Positions 1-5,809 of a DNA stretch of 6,751 nt are shown here, piece by piece. The notes beneath the pieces were generated by a model. The model was not told the origin of the DNA. It saw only the letters and a list, made by a program, of their open reading frames with translations, and ran no database searches. The position numbers and the translations under genes were made by a program. The stretch's first letter is position 1, and each line of letters opens with the position of its first letter. Source of the DNA: an uncultured Fastidiosipila sp. (GTDB lineage: Bacteria; Bacillota; Clostridia; Saccharofermentanales; Fastidiosipilaceae); assembly GCA_938014865.1 (NCBI GenBank), contig CALLQJ010000333.1, positions 1 to 6,751 on the forward strand. The letters are read 5' to 3'.

Positions 1-1742
1 AGGCCGGGCCGAGGCAAGAGGTTCTTCCGCCGTCCCGGCAGAAGGTGAAGCCTTTGCCGGAAAAACCGCGTAATACGAGTTCTCCGGAAGAAAAGAGTCT
101 GATGCCGGAAGTAAAAGGAGAGGACGGCGAGGCTTCGGCGAAGCATTCAGCTTCCGCGGATACGACAGTGCAGGCGGCCTCATCTGAAAAAACCGGAACG
201 GAAGCGGCTGAGGATGAATCACGGGATCTCCTGGCGGAAGCAGAGGCGGATAAACCTTATGAATTCCCGCCGATCACCCTGCTTGAGCCCCGGCCGGTCA
301 TAAACAGCACATCGAATGCACAGCGTATTCACAATCTGGCCGCGAAATTAGAACAAACCCTGGACAGCTTCGGCGTCGAAGCCAAAGTGGTGCACATTAC
401 AACAGGGCCGTCGATTACCCGTTTTGAACTGCGTCCGGGTCCGGGCGTAAAAATAAGCCGGATCGTTAACCTCGGAGACGACATTGCACTCAGCCTGGCG
501 GCAACGGCCATGCGGATTGAGGCACCGATACCCGGCAAGTCCGCGAGCGGCATCGAGATTCCGAATACCGAAACCGCCATTGTCGGCCTGCGTTCTCTGA
601 TTGAAAATGAGGACTATAAACGGCGCAAGGAAAAACTACTTGTCCCGCTGGGCCGCGATATTCCGGGACAGCCTATTTACTGTGATCTCAGCAAGATGCC
701 GCATCTCATGATCGCCGGTGCCACGGGCTCCGGTAAATCCATCTGCATCAACAGCATGCTGATCAGTCTCCTGTATCGCTGTTCGCCCAAAGAACTGAAG
801 GTCCTGCTGATTGACCCTAAGGTCGTGGAATTATCCGTCTATGACGGCATTCCGCATCTTCTGGCACCGGTGGTGACCGACCCGAAAAAGGCGGCCAATA
901 CCCTGAACTGGGCGGTGGCCGAGATGAACAGGCGTTACAAGCTCTTTGCCGATAAGCAGGTCCGGGATATGAAGGCTTATAATGAAGATGCCGAGAAGAA
1001 CGGCGAGGAAAAACTGCCCTTTATCGTCCTGATCATCGACGAGCTCTCGGACTTGATGGCGACGGCTGCCCACGAGGTGGAAGAAGCCATCTCCAGGCTG
1101 ACCGCCATGGCGCGTGCGGCCGGCATTCACCTGATTATTGCCACCCAAAGGCCTTCGGTGGATGTCATTACGGGCGTCATCAAGGCGAATATTCCCTCCC
1201 GGATTGCTTTTGCCGTCTCTTCGCAAGTGGACTCGCGTACGATTTTAGACGGCGGCGGCGCCGAGAAGCTTTTAGGCAAGGGCGATATGCTCTATGCGCC
1301 GCAAAGTGCCTCGAAACCGAAAAGAGGGCAGGGGGCTTTTGTCAGTGATCATGAAGTGGAAAATGTTATTTCTTTTCTCAAAGCACAGAATATCAAAGCC
1401 TACGATAAAGAAACGGCCGAAAAAATCGTATCGGCTCCGGCGCCCGGCACCGATACGGGCGGCAGCGATGCCGAACCTGATGAGGATGAACTTTTGCCGG
1501 ACGCTATTGAAGTCATTCTGGACGCCGGCTACGCCTCGGTATCTTTGCTGCAGAGGCGCTTAAACGTCGGCTATCCGCGGGCGGGCCGGATGATCGACTC
1601 CCTGGAAATGAAAGGCTTTGTCGGCCCCTTTGAGGGCAGCAAGCCGCGCAAGGTGCTCTTGACCCGTACGGAATGGGCGCTGCGCAATGCACAAGACAGC
1701 GGGGAGGACGCAGACGATGCACAGGATGCCTCGTCCGCTTGA
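1..1742 (+). CDS. ftsK: DNA translocase FtsK/SpoIIIE, C-terminal part (5' truncated by window edge)
   Basis: ATP-driven double-stranded DNA pump that moves chromosome ends through the closing septum or into the forespore, acting as a membrane-anchored hexamer. The frame is open from base 3 to the TGA at 1740-1742. The first start codon, GTG at 45, lies in a linker, so it is probably not the true start. The N-terminal membrane segments expected for the family must lie to the left. Numbered from GTG45, residues 1-70 are a charged, Ala/Glu-rich linker. About 72-190 match the alpha domain. The RecA-like motor follows, with Walker A GATGSGKS at 225-232, Walker B LIIDEL (D332), the ATQRPSVDVITG motif, and a GGGAEKLLGKGDMLY stretch. 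Residues about 483-545 are the winged-helix gamma domain that reads chromosome-orientation sequences, followed by a short acidic tail. Family and motifs are clear. Whether it serves division (FtsK) or sporulation (SpoIIIE) cannot be told from this part. Confidence 0.95.
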   Translation, partial: AGPRQEVLPPSRQKVKPLPEKPRNTSSPEEKSLMPEVKGEDGEASAKHSASADTTVQAASSEKTGTEAAEDESRDLLAEAEADKPYEFPPITLLEPRPVINSTSNAQRIHNLAAKLEQTLDSFGVEAKVVHITTGPSITRFELRPGPGVKISRIVNLGDDIALSLAATAMRIEAPIPGKSASGIEIPNTETAIVGLRSLIENEDYKRRKEKLLVPLGRDIPGQPIYCDLSKMPHLMIAGATGSGKSICINSMLISLLYRCSPKELKVLLIDPKVVELSVYDGIPHLLAPVVTDPKKAANTLNWAVAEMNRRYKLFADKQVRDMKAYNEDAEKNGEEKLPFIVLIIDELSDLMATAAHEVEEAISRLTAMARAAGIHLIIATQRPSVDVITGVIKANIPSRIAFAVSSQVDSRTILDGGGAEKLLGKGDMLYAPQSASKPKRGQGAFVSDHEVENVISFLKAQNIKAYDKETAEKIVSAPAPGTDTGGSDAEPDEDELLPDAIEVILDAGYASVSLLQRRLNVGYPRAGRMIDSLEMKGFVGPFEGSKPRKVLLTRTEWALRNAQDSGEDADDAQDASSA

Positions 1743-1759
1743 AAATATAAACACTACAT

Positions 1760-1779
1760 AAGTCCTTAATGAAGGACTT
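1760..1779 (+). repeat. Perfect 8-bp inverted repeat (hairpin) just upstream of the folD RBS
   Basis: AAGTCCTT at 1760-1767 and its exact reverse complement AAGGACTT at 1772-1779 are separated by the four bases AATG. A possible T-G pair (1759/1780) extends the stem. It sits 17 nt after the ftsK stop and directly abuts the folD Shine-Dalgarno site. There is no T-run after it, so it does not look like an intrinsic terminator. It could be an mRNA hairpin affecting folD translation or transcript stability, or a dimer-binding DNA site. The function is unknown. Confidence 0.6.
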
Positions 1780-1787
1780 GGGAAGGA
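1780..1787 (+). promoter_or_regulatory. folD ribosome binding site
   Basis: GGGAAGGA lies 6 nt before the ATG at 1794. This is a good purine-rich Shine-Dalgarno site and decides the folD start. It begins immediately after the inverted repeat at 1760-1779, whose 3' arm also contains an SD-like AAGGA. Confidence 0.75.
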
Positions 1788-1793
1788 AAAGAA

Positions 1794-2657
1794 ATGAAGG
1801 CAAGAATTATTGACGGCAGAGCGACCGCCAAAAAAGTAAAAGCAGAAGTGAAGGCCGTAACGGATGTCTTGCGGAAAGAAGACAAAAGGCCTCCTTGTCT
1901 CAGCGTGATTCTGGCCGGTGAGGATCCGGCCTCTGCCATCTATGTCCGAAACAAAGAGAAAGCCTGCAAGGCAAACGGTATTCTTTCCGTGAAGCATGCA
2001 CTGCCGGAAGACGTTTCGGCAGAAAAGCTTGAAGAGGTGATTCGGGCATTAAATGAGGATGAGCGCGTGGACGGCATCCTGCTGCAGCTTCCGCTGCCGG
2101 ATCATCTGAACGACAGGCAGGCCTATTTCCTGAATTTGATCAGACCCGATAAGGATGTTGACGGTTTTCATCCGCTGAACGTCGGCAGACTGACTTTAGG
2201 CCTTGACGCGCCCGTGGCGTGCACGCCTTACGGCTGCATGCGTCTTTTAGAAGAAACAGGCGAGGATCTTGAAGGCAAGCTCGCCCTCGTAATCGGACGG
2301 AGCAATACCGTCGGCAAGCCGATGATCCAGCTGCTTTTGCAGAAAAATGCGACGGTCATCGTGGCCCATTCCAGGACTAAAAACCTGCCGGAACTGAGCC
2401 GGCAGGCGGATATCATTATTGCGGCGGTCGGCCAAAGTGAATTTCTCAGCGGCGATATGGTCAAAGAAGGCGTCATCGTCATTGATGTCGGCATTAACCG
2501 GCAGGAAAACGGCAAGCTGCTCGGGGATGTCAATTTTCCCGAAGTGTCTGAAAAAGCTTCTTATATTACAACGGTTCCCGGCGGAGTCGGACCGATGACC
2601 GTTGCGATGCTTTTGAAAAACACCTTGAAATGCTATGAAATGCATAATCTGGCATAA
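1794..2657 (+). CDS. folD: Bifunctional methylenetetrahydrofolate dehydrogenase / methenyltetrahydrofolate cyclohydrolase
   Basis: Cytosolic folate enzyme interconverting 5,10-methylene-THF, 5,10-methenyl-THF and 10-formyl-THF with NADP+, supplying one-carbon units for purine, fMet-tRNA and thymidylate synthesis. At 287 residues it has the usual family length. Visible motifs in order are the catalytic Y50-x3-K54 (YVRNK), Q98 in ILLQLPLP, the DKDVDGFHP stretch with D123, CTPYGCM, the nucleotide-binding GRSNTVGKP at 168-176, and the C-terminal PGGVGPMT at 262-269. Y50, K54, Q98 and D123 are the residues known to matter for folate binding and catalysis in this family, and all are present. The ATG start has a good SD site 6 nt upstream and the N-terminus has normal length. 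It sits 51 bp after ftsK and 19 bp before cinA, so it is probably co-transcribed with cinA. Confidence 0.97.
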   Translation: MKARIIDGRATAKKVKAEVKAVTDVLRKEDKRPPCLSVILAGEDPASAIYVRNKEKACKANGILSVKHALPEDVSAEKLEEVIRALNEDERVDGILLQLPLPDHLNDRQAYFLNLIRPDKDVDGFHPLNVGRLTLGLDAPVACTPYGCMRLLEETGEDLEGKLALVIGRSNTVGKPMIQLLLQKNATVIVAHSRTKNLPELSRQADIIIAAVGQSEFLSGDMVKEGVIVIDVGINRQENGKLLGDVNFPEVSEKASYITTVPGGVGPMTVAMLLKNTLKCYEMHNLA

Positions 2658-2676
2658 GGATCGAAGATAAAAATTT

Positions 2677-3972
2677 ATGATTAAAACAAAAGAAGATTTT
2701 AACGTTGAGAGCGTTGAAATTATTACCGTCGGCACGGAAATTCTGCTCGGTCAGATTCTGAACACCAACGCCCGCTTTCTGGCCGCAGAACTCCGTGACC
2801 TCGGTTTTAATGCGTACTATCAAACCGTTGTAGGCGATAACCCGCCGAGACTTAAGGCCGCCGTAAAGACTGCGGCCTTGCGTTCGGATGCCGTAATCAT
2901 TGCCGGAGGACTGGGCCCGACGCAGGACGATATCTCCATGCAGACGGCCGCCGCTGCGGCAGGACAAAAGCTTTATAAAAATGATGAGGCCGCCAAGGAC
3001 ATCGAAGATTACTTTACGAGCCGCGGGCGGAAGATGTCGCCTAACAATCTGAAACAAGCGTATTTCCCGAAGGACGCGCGCATTTTCAAAAACCATCACG
3101 GCACGGCACCCGGCGCCGCCTTTATGTATGACGACGAAGAGGCAGGCATACACAGTCTTTTGATTCTGCTGCCCGGTCCGCCGAATGAACTCGAACCGAT
3201 GTTCAGAGAGTCGGTCAAGCCCTTATTGATGCACTATTCAGATTCTGTGCTGGACAGCCTTTTCATCCGGACCATCGATATCGGGGAGTCGGATGCCGCC
3301 CGCCTGCTTGAGGATCTGCTCGACGACAGCCACGCCAATCCGAGTCTGGCGCCTTATGCGCATATCGGAGAAGTGAGTTTTCGTTTATCGTATAAACACC
3401 CCAAGTCGGAGAAAAATGCGCTGCAGCATCCGGAGGTCCGTAAGATGCTGGAAGAGATAGAAGCTGTATTAGGCGATAAAATTTATGAAATCGGCGAGCG
3501 GAAGCTGCCGGAGGTGCTGGCGGATCTTTTAAAAGAAAGAAAGCTTTCGGCCGCCTTTGCCGAATCCTGCACGGCCGGCAGAGTCTGCGCAGAACTTGCG
3601 GCATGCCCCGGAATCTCGGCTGTCCTTAAGGGCGGTGTGACGGCGTATCAAAACGAGATCAAGCGGGATGTCTTAAAGATTCCCTCCGATCTGCTGCGCC
3701 GGCACGGAGCCGTCAGCGCCGAATGCGCGCTGGCCATGGCAGAAAATGTCCGGACCCTTTACGGAAGCGATACCGCTGCGGCCGTCACCGGAAATGCCGG
3801 GCCGGAGCCGTCGGAAGGCAAGCCGGTCGGTCTGGTTTATATTGCAGCCGCAGACGAAAAGCGGCAGATTGTAAAAGAATTCCGCTTCGGAGGCAGCCGG
3901 GAGAAAATCCGGACATTAGCCGCTAAACAAACCCTGAACACTTTAAGAAAACTTATATTGGATCAGGACTGA
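2677..3972 (+). CDS. cinA: CinA family protein: CinA/MoaB-like N-domain plus PncC-type nicotinamide-mononucleotide deamidase domain
   Basis: At 431 residues this is a full-length two-domain CinA. Residues about 13-170 are the molybdopterin-binding-like (COG1058) domain, with VGTEILLGQILNTNA near the start, GGLGPTQDD at 77-85 and LPGPPNELEPMF. Residues about 275-431 are the PncC domain (COG1546), with ESCTAG at 296-301, GGVTAYQNEIKR, HGAVS and TGNAGP at 371-376. PncC domains deamidate NMN to nicotinate mononucleotide in NAD salvage. In naturally competent Gram-positives CinA is also linked to RecA and transformation. Small departures from the common ESCTGG and TGIAGP forms (A300, N373) are probably tolerated. 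The start ATG gives about 12 extra residues before the usual VEIITVGTE start. No other standard start codon lies in frame nearby, and the SD (AAGGA at the folD stop, about 16 nt away) is poorly spaced. It precedes recA, the common Bacillota arrangement. Confidence 0.95.
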   Translation: MIKTKEDFNVESVEIITVGTEILLGQILNTNARFLAAELRDLGFNAYYQTVVGDNPPRLKAAVKTAALRSDAVIIAGGLGPTQDDISMQTAAAAAGQKLYKNDEAAKDIEDYFTSRGRKMSPNNLKQAYFPKDARIFKNHHGTAPGAAFMYDDEEAGIHSLLILLPGPPNELEPMFRESVKPLLMHYSDSVLDSLFIRTIDIGESDAARLLEDLLDDSHANPSLAPYAHIGEVSFRLSYKHPKSEKNALQHPEVRKMLEEIEAVLGDKIYEIGERKLPEVLADLLKERKLSAAFAESCTAGRVCAELAACPGISAVLKGGVTAYQNEIKRDVLKIPSDLLRRHGAVSAECALAMAENVRTLYGSDTAAAVTGNAGPEPSEGKPVGLVYIAAADEKRQIVKEFRFGGSREKIRTLAAKQTLNTLRKLILDQD

Positions 3973-4024
3973 ACCTGCTTTTGCAAAAGTCCGGCGGATT
4001 GTCGGAAAACGTGGGAAATCGGCG

Positions 4025-4053
4025 TTGTATTCCCCGAAGTCTTAGCTTATAAT
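4025..4053 (+). promoter_or_regulatory. Predicted sigma-A (housekeeping) promoter of recA
   Basis: TTGTAT at 4025-4030 (-35) and a perfect TATAAT at 4048-4053 (-10) are separated by exactly 17 bp. This predicts a transcription start near 4060, inside the LexA box, and a 5' UTR of roughly 27 nt. The -10 lies inside a small palindrome, CTTAT-A-ATAAG (4046-4056). The promoter lets recA be expressed independently of cinA. Confidence 0.8.
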
Positions 4054-4055
4054 AA

Positions 4056-4067
4056 GAACAAATGTTC
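4056..4067 (+). promoter_or_regulatory. LexA (DinR) operator / SOS box of recA
   Basis: GAACAAATGTTC is a perfect match to the Gram-positive LexA consensus GAAC-RNRY-GTTC, with the G that often follows it at 4068. It begins 2 bp after the -10 hexamer and covers the predicted start of transcription, so bound LexA would block RNA polymerase. LexA cleavage after DNA damage would then derepress recA. Operator sequence and position agree, which makes SOS control of recA a strong inference. Confidence 0.9.
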
Positions 4068-4076
4068 GCTGGAAGT

Positions 4077-4081
4077 GAGGA
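4077..4081 (+). promoter_or_regulatory. recA ribosome binding site (decides start)
   Basis: GAGGA lies 5 nt before the ATG at 4087. An in-frame GTG at 4075 overlaps this site and has no SD of its own with proper spacing, so ATG 4087 is the better start. Confidence 0.7.
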
Positions 4082-4086
4082 ATATT

Positions 4087-5238
4087 ATGGCGAGGAAAAG
4101 ATCAGGCAAATCGAAACAGGAAGTTTCCAACGTTGCCCGTGAAGAAAGAGAAAAGGTGCTGAAACAGGCCCTGGATAAAATAGAAAGACAATTCGGCAAA
4201 GGCTCCGTCATGAAACTCGGAGACCGCGGAGAAGTCAGTATTAAGTCGATTCCGACCGGCGCGCTGTCGCTGGATATCGCACTGGGCATCGGCGGGATAC
4301 CGACCGGACGTGTTGTCGAAATATACGGACCGGAATCTTCGGGCAAGACGACCGTTGCGCTGCATATTGCCGCCGAGGCGCAGGCCATGGGGGGGACCGC
4401 CGCCTTTATTGATGCCGAGCATGCCTTAGACCCGGTTTATGCAGAGCATTTGGGAGTTGATACCGATAATCTGATTGTCTCGCAGCCCGATACGGGAGAA
4501 CAGGCCCTGGAGATTTGTGAGGCTTTGGTACGAAGCGGTGCGATCGACGTGGTCATTGTAGACTCGGTAGCCGCCCTGGTGCCCAAAGCGGAAATTGACG
4601 GAGAAATGGGCGATTCCCATGTCGGCCTGCAGGCCAGGCTGATGTCGCAGGCTTTGCGCAAACTGACCGCGGTGATTTCCAAATCCGAAACGGTCGTGAT
4701 TTTCATCAATCAGCTGCGTGAAAAAGTCGGCGTCATGTTCGGCAACCCCGAAACGACCCCGGGCGGACGGGCGCTTAAATATTATGCCTCTGTGCGTCTG
4801 GATGTCCGCCGGATCGAAACCTTGCGCAGAGGAACGGAATCTTACGGCAACCGGACACGAGTGCGTGTGGTCAAAAACAAACTGGCCCCTCCGTTTAAAG
4901 AGGCGGAGTTTGATTTGATTTACGGGGAAGGCATCTCCAAGGAAGGCTGTATCCTGGACCTTGCCGTGGACGAAGATATTATTCATAAATCAGGGTCCTG
5001 GTATTCCTATGAAGATGAAAGAATCGGTCAGGGACGCGATAATGCCAGAGAATGGCTGAAAGAACACAGCGATCTGCGCGATGAGATTGAACACAAGCTC
5101 AGAGTAATCTATAAGCTTGAAGAGCCGGATGAAGACGAAGAGACGGAAGAGGAAGATAAAAAAGAAGATGTTCCGGACGGTGAGGGAAAGAGCGGTGAAG
5201 AGTTAATTGATGACATCCTCGGACTGGAAGATCTTTGA
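4087..5238 (+). CDS. recA: Recombinase RecA
   Basis: ATP-dependent strand-exchange protein that forms filaments on single-stranded DNA, drives homologous recombination, and triggers LexA self-cleavage in the SOS response. From ATG 4087 it has 383 residues, slightly longer than typical because of a basic N-terminal stretch (about 18 residues) and a long acidic C-terminal tail. Walker A GPESSGKT is at 81-88 and Walker B VVIVDS has D159. The L1 region (EIDGEMGDSHVGLQARLMSQALRKL), the L2 region (REKVGVMFGNPETTPGGRALK) and VKNKLAPPFKEAEF are all intact. The tail (DEDEETEEEDKKED and on) ends EELIDDILGLEDL. Acidic RecA tails restrain filament loading on duplex DNA. A GTG at 4075 would add four residues (MRNI) but fits the SD badly. 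It has its own LexA-controlled promoter and is followed by recX. Confidence 0.98.
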   Translation: MARKRSGKSKQEVSNVAREEREKVLKQALDKIERQFGKGSVMKLGDRGEVSIKSIPTGALSLDIALGIGGIPTGRVVEIYGPESSGKTTVALHIAAEAQAMGGTAAFIDAEHALDPVYAEHLGVDTDNLIVSQPDTGEQALEICEALVRSGAIDVVIVDSVAALVPKAEIDGEMGDSHVGLQARLMSQALRKLTAVISKSETVVIFINQLREKVGVMFGNPETTPGGRALKYYASVRLDVRRIETLRRGTESYGNRTRVRVVKNKLAPPFKEAEFDLIYGEGISKEGCILDLAVDEDIIHKSGSWYSYEDERIGQGRDNAREWLKEHSDLRDEIEHKLRVIYKLEEPDEDEETEEEDKKEDVPDGEGKSGEELIDDILGLEDL

Positions 5239-5244
5239 GAAAAG

Positions 5245-5259
5245 TCCCGAAGAACGGGA
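5245..5259 (+). promoter_or_regulatory. Small hairpin overlapping the recX Shine-Dalgarno site
   Basis: TCCCG at 5245-5249 pairs exactly with CGGGA at 5255-5259 around an AAGAA loop, starting 6 nt after the recA stop. The 3' arm contains most of GGGAAG (5256-5261), the likely recX SD. No T-run follows, so it is not an intrinsic terminator. It could hold the recX SD closed until a ribosome finishing recA melts it. The pairing is seen in the sequence; the role is inferred. Confidence 0.45.
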
Positions 5260-5261
5260 AG
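5256..5261 (+). promoter_or_regulatory. recX ribosome binding site for ATG 5270
   Basis: GGGAAG, continued by a purine run (GAAGAAGAA), lies 8 nt before ATG 5270. This supports 5270 as the recX start over ATG 5210 or TTG 5207 inside recA, which have only a modest GAAGAG at 5197-5202. Confidence 0.5.
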
Positions 5262-5269
5262 AAGAAGAA

Positions 5270-5755
5270 ATGTACAGAGCCTGTCGTGTAGCTGCCGTCA
5301 GCTATGCGGCAGGCCGTTTGCGCAGCAGCGGACAAATCCGGAGAAAACTCGAGCAGGAAGACTTTAGCGATGCGGTCAAGGAACGTGTCCTGCATGAGAT
5401 GGCCGAAGAAGGCTATTGCAAAGACCGGGAAATCTGCCGCAGTCTGATGCGGGTCAGAAGAGGACGCAAGGCGGAAAGTCACCTGGCCCTGCAAAAGCGT
5501 CTGGAACGTCATCTGGTCCCGCGGGAGATCATCCTGGAAGAGCTGGACGCTTATCCGTCTGACCGCATACTGGCCTATGAATATTTGGATTCATTGACGG
5601 ATGAGCTGATCTGTGCTTATTATAGTGCGCATGGTCCGGAGGAAAAGAAGAAAGCGGCCGCCCGTTTAGTCCGCAAGGCAGCCGGCCGCGGCTTTCATTA
5701 TCGTCCGGTACTGGACTGGATCAGGGAACAAGGCAAATATTACGAAGACAGCTGA
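5270..5755 (+). CDS. recX: Regulatory protein RecX (RecA modulator)
   Basis: Small, helical, highly charged protein directly after recA. RecX proteins bind RecA filaments and limit or remodel RecA activity. From ATG 5270 it has 161 residues, close to the usual bacterial short form (about 150-170). The sequence fits the tandem three-helix RecX pattern: an initial block with RLRSSGQIRRKLEQEDF, a second with VLHEMAEEGYCKDREICRSLM, and a third around LQKRLERHLVPREIILEEL. The familiar GY-x-D-D motif is altered to GYCKD, and the protein is divergent overall, so the call rests on pattern, length and position. An upstream start, ATG 5210 (or TTG 5207), would add 20-21 charged residues and overlap recA by about 30 nt. 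ATG 5270 is preferred for its better SD. It probably shares the recA SOS transcript. Confidence 0.85.
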   Translation: MYRACRVAAVSYAAGRLRSSGQIRRKLEQEDFSDAVKERVLHEMAEEGYCKDREICRSLMRVRRGRKAESHLALQKRLERHLVPREIILEELDAYPSDRILAYEYLDSLTDELICAYYSAHGPEEKKKAAARLVRKAAGRGFHYRPVLDWIREQGKYYEDS

Positions 5756-5809
5756 TAGTCAAGGCTCTGAGTAACGGAGAAACAGATATAAAAGGTTAAA
5801 TAAGACGCG

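Noticed and set aside
1760..1779. Inverted repeat after ftsK as an intrinsic terminator
   Set aside because: The stem is perfect but is followed by GGGAAGGAAAAG, with no uridine tract.
1560..1997. Long open frame on the - strand across the ftsK-folD junction
   Set aside because: It overlaps two well-supported + strand genes, has no recognisable protein features, and bridges an intergenic region by chance. Other - strand open frames under folD, cinA and recA (for example 2566-3153, 4426-4986) are likewise shadows of strongly coding sequence.
3978..3989. Palindrome CTTTTGCAAAAG just after the cinA stop, considered as a terminator
   Set aside because: It is self-complementary with no room for a loop, lacks a GC-rich stem and is not followed by a T-run. 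The adjacent TCCG/CGGA pair (3990-3993, 4003-4006) is too short.
4075..4086. GTG at 4075 as the recA start
   Set aside because: It overlaps the SD site that serves ATG 4087 and lacks its own well-spaced SD; it would add only MRNI before a normal-looking N-terminus.
5787..5792. TATAAA before rimO as a -10 box
   Set aside because: No plausible -35 hexamer sits about 17 bp upstream, so a dedicated rimO promoter cannot be supported.
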